Origin: Oidiodendron maius Zn
Taxonomy: Eukaryota > Ascomycota > Leotiomycetes > Myxotrichaceae
Length of the DNA: 64,000 nucleotides
Reading direction: 5' to 3'
Assembly (NCBI GenBank): GCA_000827325.1
Contig: KN832873.1
Coordinates: 2,246,245-2,310,244 of the forward strand
This document shows, in pieces, positions 1 to 11,307 of the stretch. A program made the translations under genes and the position numbers. How positions within the stretch are numbered: position 1 is the stretch's first letter; each line of letters begins with the position of its first letter. Below the pieces are notes generated by a model. The model saw only the letters and a list, made by a program, of their open reading frames with translations, searched no databases and had not been told where the DNA came from.

Positions 1-989
1 GCCCCCCTCACATCCGTAGCCTACGGAATACAGTTACAGTATTCAGAGGACACAATAGATGGCAAACGGCGATTGTCAGACGAACACAGCTGAATCTTTT
101 GGCGTTCAGTAAGTTAGGAAAAAAGGGGCTGATGAGTAAGCGAGCCAGTACCTGACTAGCGCCAACCAACACCAACGCGAGCGTGGCGCAGGGGATTCCG
201 CTACTTGGGACGAAATTTGGAGGCTGGCGATCTCGGTCAGCACCACAACAATGGGAACCAGTGGCTGCATGACGGAAGCCGCGGCAAGCCAACCAACACG
301 CAAAAGAAATGATGTTCAACCTCCAAAGTTCAGAGTGCGTAAGTAGGCGACTTCCTCGTCCTGTCCTCTGCTCAAGGGGCCCTGGCGACCACGAGAAACA
401 AGAGGCTTTGTGCAATCCTTCCCGTTGAAACCGTTCTCAAACTGAGCCTCATCGCCCACGATCAGACTACCTTTTGACCAACGAGGCCGCAGCAGGCCTC
501 GTAACGGGCGGGCCATGGTATTATTGGAACCGGGGAGGCTGTACAAGTGTCGTGCTCCCGGATCCTTCGACCGATACTACGGTGCGCAGAGCCGTGGGGT
601 CCCTTTTTATTTTTGGGCTCTTACTACTGGCCGGGCTTGACTGTGCTTGTGGCTCTGCTTTACTCCTACGGGCTTGGTGTGAGGAGTTTCCTCTTTCGTC
701 CCCGCCCACGTTGTCTCCTTGCACCCCCAGCTGATCGGTTTAGATCTCGCCCTTGGCATGATGCTACGGTGCGGCCAGGCTGCGCCTCACCACTTCAATT
801 TGGCTCGAGGCGAGATAATACGCCCATCTTGCCCGTCCCTCTGTCGTCGATCTCGTTCGCTCTCTTTCCTGTTCGCTCTCGGCTCTTGTCGCGACTGTCC
901 CTTTCGTTCTTCAAACTCAATGTATATGTGCTCATAGCAGCTCGTTCGAGTGGGCGCGATCCGTCAAGTGAACTTGGCTCGCATCCATC
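1..989. other. Upstream region of the GPI surface protein, no gene supported
   Basis: Short open frames occur on both strands, but none has a recognisable domain, credible splice sites or a length beyond chance. From about 820 to 930 the plus strand is rich in pyrimidines, as is common in promoters and 5' leaders of filamentous fungi, so this is probably the leader of the gene that starts at 990. Confidence 0.5.
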
Positions 990-3067
990 ATGCACTATCC
1001 GATACAGCTCCTATCCTTGGGAGTTCTAATCCTCCAAGGCGTGGCTGCATTGGAAGGACCCGCACGTATAACCGCCAGGGCAGGTGAGTTGCGATAGCTG
1101 TTGGACACACCAAATCTTGGGATACTAACAAAATTATAGAGCTAGTTGACGCAATCAAAGTTCGAGATGGCAGTGAAAAGTCGGATTGTACGGAAACCAT
1201 CACATCGACCCTGAACGGGCCTGCTCCCGTTGCGCCAGAAACATGTTCCCATACCCTCACAGTGGTAGTGCAGAGCGATGATAATAAAGGTGGCGACCAA
1301 TCCAGTAGTACTACTACAACCACTCATTCAAGCAAAACTTCTACTACCACAACTACCACCTCGAGCAAAAGTACAACCAGTACAACCAGTACAACCAGTA
1401 CAACCAGTACAACTAGTGCAACCAGTGCAACCAGTACAACCAGTACAACCAGTACAACCAGTACGACCAGTACGACCAGTACAACCAGTACAGCCAGTAC
1501 AACCAGTACAACAACCAGCACAACAAGTACAACAAGTACAACCAGCACAACCACAACAAGCACCACCAGTACAACGGCAACGTCGCCTACTACTACGACC
1601 ACGACCACCACAACAACATCGCCTACCACTACTACCACCACAAGTAGTAGTAAGCATAGCCATACAGCAACCGATCTCACAAGCACTACTACAACTTCCT
1701 CGTCGAAGGGCATAGGGGTGATCATATGGTCTATAGGTGGTCTTTCACCAACAACTACTACATCAACCACGACAACCTCTCTAGTCAGCCCGAGTCATGT
1801 AGATGGCCCAACAACTACTACCGCAACTTCAGTGGATTCTGGCCAAGGAGCAAGCGGTAGCGGCAATGGTAACCCCCAAACTACAACTACAACCACGGTT
1901 GATTCTGGCCATGGAGGAGGCAGCCCTGGTAATGGTGACCCAACAACTTCGCCCAATCCCCCGGAACAAACACAGACAACTCCCTCGTTTCCAACCTTCC
2001 CGACATTTACTCTGCCCACGTTATCCATCCCTACACTCACTTTACCTACGTTGCCAACGATTCCTATTCACACTCCTACGGAGCCAACAATCCCCATTAT
2101 CACTCCCACATTGCCAACGATTCCCATTATCACTCTCACATTGCCAACGATCCCCATCACTCCCACATTGCCGACGATTCCCATTATCACTCCCACATTG
2201 CCAACGATCCCCATCACTCCCACATTGCCGACGATTCCCATTATCACTCCCACATTGCCGACGATCCCCATTATCACTCCCACATTGCCGACGATCCCCA
2301 TTATCACTCCCACATTACCGACATTCCCTGGTTTGCCAACCACAACCGCGACCAATTCCACTGGACCCAACGATGAACCTACTGGCACTGCAACCTCCCT
2401 GACTACACCTGCACCGCCTGTTATCGGGTCAGAGACCATCTCGCAAATATCATCATCAGACTTCGTTATTGGCTCGCAAACCCTAGGCCCTGGCTCCGTG
2501 ATATCTGAAGATGGGCAGCAAGTATCCATTGCATCGTCAGGGGGCGCTGTAATCATCAACGGGGCAACTCCCACAACACAGTCAACAATGACGACGCCAC
2601 CACCGAACACAATGCCTGTCATCATTATCGGAACTTCCACCATTACTGAGAACTCAAATTCTCAGCTCATCATTGGATCTGAGACTTTGACACCTGGAGG
2701 AGTGATTACTTACGACGGAGAATCCATCTCGCTCTCGCCTTCCGACGGAGCTGTGATCGTTAATGCAGCTTCGCAAACTACATTTGTCACGAAGACGGGT
2801 ATCCCGGTCTCTGCTATCACGAGCGTGGTATTGGGCGGCCAGACGCTCACCAATGGCGGAATCGTCACTGTGGGAGGTGATATCCTGAGTTTGGGGCCGA
2901 GCGGAACTCAAATCATGATCATTGGTACGGTTACTGTCGGAGGAGTCAGCACCGCTACGGCGACAGGGACCAACTCGAACAAGAATGCCGGTGAAAAGAT
3001 CGGTGCGAGTATTGGCTTGATGGCATTACAATTTTCTGTCGTTGTATTAGCGTTTTGGTTATGGTAG
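990..3067 (+). CDS. GPI-anchored Ser/Thr-rich cell-surface protein with tandem repeats
   Basis: Two exons (990-1083 and 1140-3067) give 673 residues; the 56-base intron has GTGAGT and TATAG ends. Exon 1 encodes a signal peptide: a hydrophobic stretch [14 protein letters not shown] and then a likely cleavage site. Next come a long Thr/Ser tract built on TTS triplets, a Thr/Ser/Gly linker, a block of [10 protein letters not shown] repeats (about residues 335-435 of the precursor), and three related segments of about 50 residues with the pattern IGSxTLxPGxVIxxDGxxxSL. The C-terminus is a small polar stretch (GTNSNKNAG) followed by a hydrophobic tail ending FWLW, as in GPI-anchor signals. The likely fate is the cell wall or outer plasma membrane, heavily O-mannosylated. 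No catalytic domain is visible, so a role in adhesion or wall structure is inference. Confidence 0.8.
1370..1566 (+). repeat. 9-base tandem repeat (AGTACAACC-like) coding for Thr-Thr-Ser
   Basis: About twenty near-perfect 9-base units, with small variants such as AGTGCAACC and AGTACGACC, encode a Thr-Thr-Ser tract in the surface protein. Unit length is a multiple of three, so copy-number change keeps the frame. Confidence 0.85.
2041..2335 (+). repeat. 27/30-base tandem repeat coding for TLPTIPI(I)TP units
   Basis: Roughly ten units of 9 or 10 codons with consensus CCCACATTGCCGACGAT followed by CCCATTATCACT. The two unit lengths differ by one Ile codon. Neighbouring units are nearly identical at the base level, which suggests recent duplication or gene conversion. 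Confidence 0.85.
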
Positions 3068-3242
3068 GAAGCAAAAAACGGGCATTGGAAGGTGTTTTGG
3101 AGTTACGCGGAATAATCTGATACCCACATTGTAAAACAGAGAAACTGTTCATATAGATAGCCTAGATTAAATACATCGGCTTTCAAAAGACATTGAATTG
3201 GCTTAGGTTGCTGGATTCTTGGTTCTGTTCTAACCCTCCTCA

Positions 3243-4511
3243 CTACCCACTCGTCTTTCTCTTCTTGGCCATCAGGCCCTCACCCATCACCAACGCCACA
3301 TCCTCAAGTGTGCGGCCTCTCTTCCTCCTCTCCGTCTTTTCCTCACCCAAAATCGTATCCTCAGCGACACTCCTATACACTTTCGCAATCTGCCCAAACA
3401 CGCCCTCTCCCTCCTCCCCACCACCTTCGAAACCTCCCTCGTCCGCATGCGTAATCGCAATCTCCTCCATCTCGCGCACCCACCGGTACGCCTTAGGAGG
3501 CATTCCAGGCACGCCTCTCCTCGCCGCCTTGACCATACCGGGCATCCGCTCCTCCGCCTCATGCAGAAGAATCTCAAGGACGCCCATGTTACTCGCTGTC
3601 GTGATAGACTGGATGCATAGCGCCGTGAAGCCTTTAGAGAGACTGGCGAAGCAGCATTTCAGTCCCGAAGCCTTCCCAATCTCGGAAGAGATGTGGTTCA
3701 GGTTCAACGTCGAGGCTAGATGTGCGCCGGAAAGGGGGGAGTCGGAGACCCTGCTGGGCCCCGAGACGGGGATACTGGGCCTTTCCCACTCGTGAGTGGT
3801 GTTGGCTGGCGGGCTGGAGACGGTGGTTTGGGGCTCGGTGGAGGTTTTGGGCGAGGGCGCACCACCGATGATGCCACCGTCGATGAATTTTATGGCTGGC
3901 GCAAAGGTCTGGAAGAGCGAGGCGATTTCGCGGGCGCTGCGGGGGGAGATTGCATTTAAGTCTAGGTAGTATAGGGGCGTTGGCTTGCTTCGAGTATTGA
4001 AGGCAGTTGTGATGCGTTTTGCGGTTGCGAGCGCATCACGAGGTGGTACAATGGAGAAGATATAATCTGCCGTTTCCACCAGGGATATGTCTGATGGAAG
4101 TGTCTCAATGCTGTTCCTCTGAGCTCTAGCCTGTGTATCTTTGCTTTAAAAAGTCAGCTCCTTTGTTATATCAGTACTCAACTAATAACTGTATATTGTA
4201 AAGGAGCAAATCGTTATAAATGGGGATTGTATTGTTTGGTATTATGAACCAACCGACTTTTGGTTCTACATACGTGATTTAGGCAGATAAATAGTAGTTT
4301 CTAGTTGAAAGACAACTGCAGTGAAGACAAGTACGAAGGTGAGTCAAGGAACATTATTGAGGGACTTATCAAAGGTGGGAAGAACAGCCTTGGCATACCT
4401 TCGACCAGCAATATTCGTTACGACCCGGTAATTGTGAGCTATAAGTAGCTTTGCAATGCCCACACCCATCTCCCCGACTGATAATATACCTACAGTAGCT
4501 AGAGGTGCCAT
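3243..4511 (-). CDS. 6-phosphogluconate dehydrogenase-like NAD(P)-binding protein (DUF1932 type)
   Basis: Two exons on the minus strand (4511-4399 and 4143-3243) give 337 residues. Exon 1 carries the Rossmann start GILSVGEMGVGIAKLL. Exon 2 continues with ADYIFSIVPP, a DLNAISP segment and FIDGGIIGG, all usual in the NAD-binding half of 6PGDH/3-hydroxyisobutyrate-dehydrogenase relatives. The C-terminal half (KGFTALCIQSITTASNMG) matches the DUF1932 type. It probably oxidises a small hydroxy acid, but the substrate cannot be read from sequence. The intron is about 255 bases, unusually long here, and its acceptor is AAG rather than CAG or TAG, so that join is less certain although the frame closes exactly. 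Confidence 0.72.
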
Positions 4512-4844
4512 GTTGAGAGCTGAGTGTGATGGATGAATGAGCTTGAATTCTTCAGATGTCGAAATTCGGAAGGTGATCGGGGGCTTAGTCACGTGATTAC
4601 CAAAATCAGGGGCTTCGCCTAGAGGCGAGCCCCCCCTTTTTTTCAGTCGCATTAGATGACAAGTAATGGGTAGTTCATCCATTGTAGTTATTTCCTTCAG
4701 CGGACATCTCAGTCCGGATATATCGTCCTCTACCCTAAATGATGATGGCACCGGCCGCTGAATAGAACACTTGATAGAAGACGCTAGATAAATTTGCAGC
4801 GCCTTGCACCCACCAAGCGAGATGAACTTTGGCCGACACCTCCA
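4512..4844. promoter_or_regulatory. Upstream region with TCACGTGA site and GC-rich hairpin
   Basis: A palindromic TCACGTGA at 4589-4596 lies 78 bases before the start codon of the minus-strand dehydrogenase-like gene; it fits a bHLH (Cbf1-type) site. At 4609-4634 two arms, GGGGCTTCGCCT and AGGCGAGCCCC, can form a near-perfect hairpin followed by a run of C and then T. Its function is unknown. Confidence 0.45.
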
Positions 4845-6151
4845 TCAAGGAAAAGTATCAAAGCATCCCTCGCAAAATATCAAACCATCGAGTGGAAGAG
4901 ACTGGGCCTCTCTGAACTGAAAGCAGTTCCTCCTCCCTGCCCCAATGAGCATGCCGAGGGTCGTCGAGGTTAAGCACCCAATGAACTCGTCCCACATTCC
5001 ATCCATTCTCAAGATCCCATCAGTCCACCTTCCAGCCTTCTTCTCTTGCAGTCTCCTTCTTGCTCTCCACTCATCGCTCATAACTTTTACCAAAACCTTC
5101 TCGGCTGTTTTGAATTTTCGTGCCAGTGCCACCAGTCCCTCTGCCTCCGGAGCGACGTGCGCCTTTTGTTTCAGACTATTCGATTTTGCCTCGAAGTTGC
5201 TCTTCTTTCATTCGATCACATTCTTGCCAATATCAAGGAAATTCGTCATAATCTGCCGCAATATAGGCTTTCCCTGCCATTTTTTTAAAGACATCCTTCT
5301 TGGCTGCCCACCATGATCCTGGCTGTCGTCCCACAGAGCCGCTTCCAACAAACAATCTCTCGAACAGCAGCCCAAATTTCTCCTCGTCTAATTCAATTGG
5401 CTTCATCTGAGAAAAGAAACTGAATCCTTTGAAGCACTCCGATATTCTCTTCTTTTCCTCAGGGCTGGCGAGGTTGGCCACACCGGCATCAGATAATCCT
5501 GTCTAATATGGTGTAACGAGCTCCGTTCCAGTCGAAGTTCATATTAATTCCAGGGAAATGGTTAGATTTTGCGGCGAGAACAGACGGGTCAAACCTTAGA
5601 GCCAGTTTAGCTAGGTTCCAGTCAATGTCCGAGTCTTCTCTCTATTCATCCCAGAAATTGGGGTTTATGCTAATATCTTGGGCTGCGTTTGCGAGGTCTG
5701 AAATATCGTCAGTAGATTGAGCAGTCTCTGCGGCATTGGGATCCTCTGAGAGTATTGAGATCTTGTATTTCCGAGCTGTGAATGACGGCCTGGGAGATTT
5801 GGGCCTCTGTAAATATGGAAGTGGGTTTGTCTTTGGGTTTATTGGAGGCGTTGCAATAAACAAACCATCAAACTGAACCTCGATTCCAGGCGAGATAATG
5901 GTCTGTTCATGGGAGGCCATGGCAAAGTCATCATTGCTGGAGCTGGCTGATTCTTCTTCCCCAGTTAACGCGGGAGACCCTGGTGCTTCTTCAAGCCTTT
6001 CAAGAGACGCATGCGATTTTGTTGGAGACGCAACTGACGGCTTAGAGCGTGTGGTTTCTTCTGTGCCCACATTCACGCCAGTTGTTTCCGCATCATTAGA
6101 CGAAATATACGCTAAGTAAGCAGGTGGCCATGCTAGAGCTGCGGTACTCAT
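4845..6151 (-). pseudogene. Decayed protein-coding gene, family not recognised
   Basis: Protein-like sequence runs through 1.3 kb but is broken four times. It opens with MSTAALAWPPAY at 6151 and is clean to an in-frame TAG at about 5642-5644. The same frame then continues with DWNLAKLALRFDP and NMNFDWNGARYTILDRII. One extra base near 5490 shifts it into the frame reading GVANLASPEEKKR and SWWAAKKDVFKKM. A second one-base shift near 5238 leads to FLDIGKNVIE, then a TGA near 5210, and the frame resumes with KAHVAPEAEGLVALARKF and runs to 4845. No intron with proper ends removes these lesions. The intact ancestor would have been about 430 residues with a Ser/Pro-rich N-terminal half and a basic, helix-rich C-terminal half. 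I do not know its function. The stop near 5210 could come from CGA by a C-to-T change. Confidence 0.65.
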
Positions 6152-6776
6152 TTTGGACCGGTCAACAGTTTATTTAAAAGGACTTATGTCAAGGAGTGTT
6201 GAGATTATGTCTTAAAGAACAGGTGCAAGTGCAAGAGAGTAGACCAAACATGTAGAGAACAAAGGTACAAAGCAGAATGTCAATAAGCCGATCTAGAAGA
6301 AAGAGTGTAGGCAAAGTGTATTAGTACAGTTTCGAGATCGAGAGTAATATCACTAACTATGGCAGCTTTCAGGGTGAAGCGTAATAACGAATGGGAATTA
6401 AAATCTCTGTATTAGTGTCCTGCAGAGACGAGCGTGCTGATCGGGACAAAAGACATATTATACCAAAGGGAGAAAGGTTGGAAAGGCGAGTAGATCGTGG
6501 TAACTCTTTGATACATGCTATACATAAGAATACAAAGTGGTCGGTATGAATCATCTCTAGAGCACTCTAGCATCTTTGTATGGGAGGTTGGATACAAAGT
6601 ACTATACTGTCTCAAACTTTGTATTGTGAGAGCTGGCACATAGTCTCATATTTGCTAGGATACATGCTGCTGCTAGATGCCAACAAGAGAATCGCTATCT
6701 GACAAGGCTCCTTTCAAACGACACTCAACAATTACTAGTAGAATTTGAATTATCAGCGTAATCTAAAGGCGCTTCG
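6152..6776. other. Intergenic, nothing recognised
   Basis: Moderately AT-rich sequence between the 3' end of the homeodomain gene and the 5' end of the pseudogene. I see no long frame, tRNA or repeat. Confidence 0.5.
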
Positions 6777-8791
6777 CTACCGCCAATTGCCCTGACTTAA
6801 TGACAACAGCCCTTGGATACAATCCAGATCCCCTTTCTTACTCGGACTTACCTCCCCACGCATGAATTTTTCCACCTCCTGGTTAGTTTCATCATTCTCT
6901 TGATCCTCAAATATGTGAGGTTCGACCTCAGCTGCCTTCCTTCTCCCATTCTTTACCCCACCGAAATTGACTGCCTGTGTGGGGATGTTGGAGTTATTGC
7001 CAAGGACCTGGGCCTGCGGTGGTTTGTTTGGTCTGCTCGACGGGAGGGGCCGACGTCTAACGTTTCCACCTCCGGCCGGAATCCAGTTTTCTTTGTCCGA
7101 GTCTCCAGAAGGCGAGCCCATAAGACCAGATTTCGACTTGTTTGATTGAGACACGCTTAAAGATTGGATACCGGAGCCCTGTAGTCTGGCAAGACTTGAC
7201 ATAGCTCGCCCAAACTTTCGTCTCTTATCATGACTGCTTAAGTCTAGTCTAGAAGATGGCGCATTGCGCTTATTACCACTCGATTTAAGAGCAGAGTTGC
7301 TGGCAGACCGCAATAGGCTGATTGCTGCTACTGCCGAGCCATTAGACTCATGTTCTGCCTGTGTAGTAAGCTCATCGCGAGCCTCTAAATCACAAAAGAA
7401 CTCCCAATTTCGTGAATCTCTTGACCGACCTCGCGGAAGCCGAGGAATAAGAGGATTGTTAACTGATGACAGTCGTAGCAGAGGGCTGAAGGTAAGACAG
7501 CTACGACTCCGTTGAAGCCCTTGCATACGGTGCTGTGGCAGAGCTGAACCAGAGGACGCAGGCCTCTCAGAGAGCTCACGACTAGGAGACAGATCGGCGG
7601 CAACAAGTTCTGCCTTACCATCCAGGGACATAGATAACCGGACTTTAGTAGATGGAGCTATGTCATCGGAAAGACTAACCCTTTCGGGGCAAGAAGATGG
7701 TAGGGTTAGATTGGAAGCACTATCTTAGTTAGAATTTATATCAGTAAACTATAAAGTACACTTACATTGGAGGCGTCACTTGAGGGATAATTTGAGTTGA
7801 GTTTGGTGTTGATGAGTTGTTTGGGGGATTCCAACGGTTGGCCAGATATCCTGGTGTAGAGGAAAATGACTTTATCACACTATCACTGAGAGAGATTGAA
7901 CTGGTGTTCGTTCTTAACGGTTCAGGGGAAGATTGCGTTCTAAGCATCGATGAGGATGGTGGTAGTGCTGAGTCGCACATTTCTGGACGATCAGTTACTC
8001 CCTTCTGCGTAGTGTCGACGGATTCTCTCATGGACTGGGTACGAGGCATATCCTCTTGTGCATAAGACCTGGTAGAAAGATCTTCCTTGCGGCTGGTCAC
8101 ATTGTCTTCGGATTGGACTACACCTTCCCTCAAGGGCCCGTTGCTATTGAAATCGATGGCAGATGAAGGGCTAGATGTCAGTGTAGCCATATCACCTAAT
8201 CCAAATGCTGCAAGTTCATGTGGTAGGAGTGGCCGTGATTTTCTTCGGTTTATTTGGCGTCGATTCTGGAACCATATCTATAAAAAAATATTAAATCGGT
8301 TGATCCCGAGCATATATGAACGCATCGAATCGCGTTCGTGCAAATCACTGACCTGCAGCTCTTTCTCATTTAAGTCTACTTTCTCCATTATCACCGCACG
8401 GGCCGCCTTGTTTGGCTTCGCATTCTGTTTATACTCGGCTTCTAGAATGGCTTGGTCTTTAGGGCTAGAAAAGCAATTGTGTCAGCAACGTATATTAGAG
8501 CAACTAGGAATATCTGTAGTGCCAACCCCTTGGAAACGCCTTGTGGCGACCCACGGATTGAAGGTGTAAGTTACTAAGTGGAGCATACCTCGTTCTCTTC
8601 CTCTTCTGTTTACCAGGAACCTTCGCCCCAGAATCACTGGACTTTTCCTCAGTTGCATCTTGACTTGATAATTCAAGCAATGACGCATTGAAATCGATCT
8701 CAGCGTCGTTCCCACTCGAGTTGGATCTCTTGCCGTCGAATATACCTGGCGCGGCCGAGGAGCTGGGAGGGAGTAAAGTCGCGTCACTCAT
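6777..8791 (-). CDS. Homeodomain transcription factor (Yox1/Yhp1-like)
   Basis: Four exons (8791-8589, 8464-8353, 8277-7766, 7719-6777) give 589 residues and all joins keep frame. The homeodomain lies at about residues 60-122 and is split by the first two introns: a basic start KQKRKRT, then PKDQAILEAEYKQNAKP in helix 1, and the recognition helix IWFQNRRQINRRK (residues 106-118). The W, F, N and R contacts of helix 3 are present. The rest is low-complexity and rich in Ser, Asn and Arg, with a conserved-looking C-terminus GLLSLSQGNWR. In yeast, relatives repress M/G1 cell-cycle genes; that role here is inference. It is expected to be nuclear. Confidence 0.85.
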
Positions 8792-9751
8792 TCCGAAGAA
8801 TATTCATAACATGCCAATAATGCGAATGGTGTATATCGATAGAGCAAAATATCTTTAGAACTCGAGCAAACTCCCGAGGATTGCGAGCTTGAATAATGTT
8901 ATGATGCGTGTTAGAGACCGGTCACGGTCGACCCGCAGTTAAGTCGCGTCCAGACGTGAAGCGAGACGAGGCGGAAATTCGGCCTTGCCTCAACAGGCTC
9001 TTTTATCAACACGACCACGCGACCCAGCAACACAATTCTATAAAGAGTTCTGTGGGTGAAATTGCTTAGGCAAGGGTCCTATAATTTTGAACTTCATGAA
9101 TCTACACATTACTTTAATAAAGAGCGGACCCAGTGTCAGTCTTACAATGTGGCATCGCCATAGAGTAACCCTCGCGGAAACAAACTCGATACGTAAAACC
9201 AACGGTATCGACCAGGAAGCTAGCTATGGCTGACCCTAGGGACTTATTATATCTAAAACTTTTTCTCGCATCTGAGTAACTCGAAGCATTTTATGCTTCA
9301 CGTGTGGAGACTTAGTACGAAGAGTACCGGGCAAGACTAAACAATTGCAGACCTGCGGTGGCGGGCAGACTTTTTGAATTCGATCATCACGACTGGGTGC
9401 TGAGCTCGATTAGATTCGCAGTCCTCAGCAGTGCTCCTTTCCGAGGAGATCAGCTTTACTCATGGTAATAAGTTGATTAAAGGCATCAACCGTTTATGGT
9501 CTAACTACATAGGCTGCTTATTACAGCTAATCTCGAAGTCTCCGCTGCCTCGTATGTCTTCATTCCGCATCATCTTCCCAAAATCGCCTTCCCCGAGCGC
9601 GCTCCCATGATTTATCCGTGCCCAGTAAAGAAATGGAATCCATATCAATCTGCCTGTAGCTGCAAGGCCTTCGACAGAAATGCATTTGTTGTCGAAAAGA
9701 GAGCCTTCTAGGATGCTGCCAAGAACCGACCACAAGTTGGGTCCATCCCAT
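8792..9751. other. Intergenic between homeodomain gene start and Ran gene end
   Basis: Upstream sequence of the minus-strand homeodomain gene plus the 3' region of the Ran gene. A frame at 9505-9876 covers only the last Ran exon and 3' flank in another frame. No other feature seen. Confidence 0.5.
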
Positions 9752-10664
9752 TTACAGATCGGCGTCATCTTCGTCAGGGAGGGGCATGTTTCTGGCTTCC
9801 TCCATCTCCTTGTTATACTGATCAAGAAGCGCCTGGTCGACAGTGGCGGTTGGAGGAGCAAGGGCGGGAGCAGCAACGAATTCCTGCCGTTATGTTAGTA
9901 GTTTGTTAAATATTAGATACGGTAAAACTAACCAAAGCTGGGTTGCCAACAAGTTTTCGGGCCAACCACAAGAAGGGCTTCTCAAAGTTATAGTTGGACT
10001 TAGCCGAGATGTCGTAGTACTGAAGGTTCTTCTTGCGGTGGAAAGTGATAGTCTTTGCCTTTACTTTTCGCTCCTTGACATCTACTTTGTTTCCGGTGAG
10101 GACGATAGGGACATTCTCGCAGACACGAACCAAATCACCTGAGGCGCAAGAGTTAGCACTTCACATTCTGCAAGAGTTCTTACATTTATTCAACTTACGG
10201 TGCCAGTTGGGGACGTTCTTGTAGGTAATACGGGAAGTAACATCGAACATGATGATTCCACACTGGCCGTTGATGTAATATCCATCGCGAAGACCTCCGA
10301 ACTTCTCCTGTCCTGCGGTATCCCAGACATCGAATCTGATGTCTCCCAGGTTCTGTCTGATGTCAGTAAGACGAAGGGTGCCGTCGGAGCAATAGACTTA
10401 CGGTGGTGAAACCAAGAGGATGAACCTCCACACCAAGGGTTGCGATGTACTTTTTCTCAAACTCTCCTGTCAGATGGCGCTTGACGAAAGTGGTCTGTTT
10501 AGATGTTAGCATATTCGTTCGGATCAAGGGCGCAATGCTGTTGGATGGACGCAGCGACAAGCAGCAGTAGTGCGCGTAGCTAGGCCAGTGCAACCTACCT
10601 TTCCAGTTCCTCCGTCGCCTACAAGGACGAGCTTGAAAGTAGGGGTGTTGGGCGCTTCCGCCAT
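9752..10664 (-). CDS. Ran/Gsp1 GTPase for nuclear transport
   Basis: Five exons (10664-10599, 10494-10402, 10352-10199, 10138-9933, 9883-9752) give exactly 216 residues, the usual Ran length. All GTPase motifs are present: P-loop GDGGTGKT (split by intron 1), switch I region [30 protein letters not shown] in switch [16 protein letters not shown] for guanine, and the acidic C-terminal tail ending DEDDADL. Ran-GTP drives cargo release and loading by importins and exportins and acts in spindle assembly. A CACGTGA element sits at 10934-10940, about 270 bases upstream. The gene is essential in known fungi. Confidence 0.97.
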
Positions 10665-11307
10665 GATCGTGGATGTGTAGGTGGGGTGGTTGAAGGTAAT
10701 GTAAACACAGCAGCACAGATTATCTAGACTGAGATAAAGTTAGCCGAAGCAGATAGTGGTAGGTGTAGAGCACAAGACGGCCTTGATAAGGTTGCAATAT
10801 GGAGAGGATGAGGTACCTATAGTGCTGGGGCTTTGTAGGAGATGTGGTGTAGGAGGATGGAATCTCAAAGATCGGAGGTTGTTTTGACTGATGCAAGAAC
10901 GAAGCGGTGGGCTGAAATTTTAGCGACGCAAGGCACGTGATAAAAGAACTAATTGTGGCCTTAGGTCTCAATAAGAGTGTGTAAGAACCCTCCGATATGA
11001 CATAAAACAGCACTCCTTTCGCTTACGGAGTAGCTTCTGGGACGCGATAATATAGTGTCTTGCTCACTTACGGGCACCACCAGAACATGCAACAACCAGT
11101 ACGAAATCTTGCGATGCTTGAAGAGACTACCTTCAGCCTATCTACATATATTTGAGGCAAAATGGCGAGGTGTGTTGCCTTGATGTGACAATTCTAGGCA
11201 GAATACCTCACCATACGGTCTAATACCTTTTCCGTGGCCTTGTTGCCAATCAAACGCCTCCGATGAAACACCTGCGCTTAAAACTAACTGCCGCCTTGTA
11301 TATGCGG
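10665..11307. promoter_or_regulatory. Ran promoter region
   Basis: Upstream region of the Ran gene, with CACGTGA at 10934-10940, adjoining the 3' end of the Nas2 gene. No other gene seen. Confidence 0.5.

Noticed and set aside
8-415. Minus-strand frame at the left edge with a hydrophobic start in one alternative frame
   Set aside because: No domain or splice support; codon pattern not distinct from the flanking non-coding DNA.
1324-2643. Long Val-rich antisense frames over the surface-protein repeats
   Set aside because: They are the reverse complement of Thr/Ser repeat codons and have no start or domain support.
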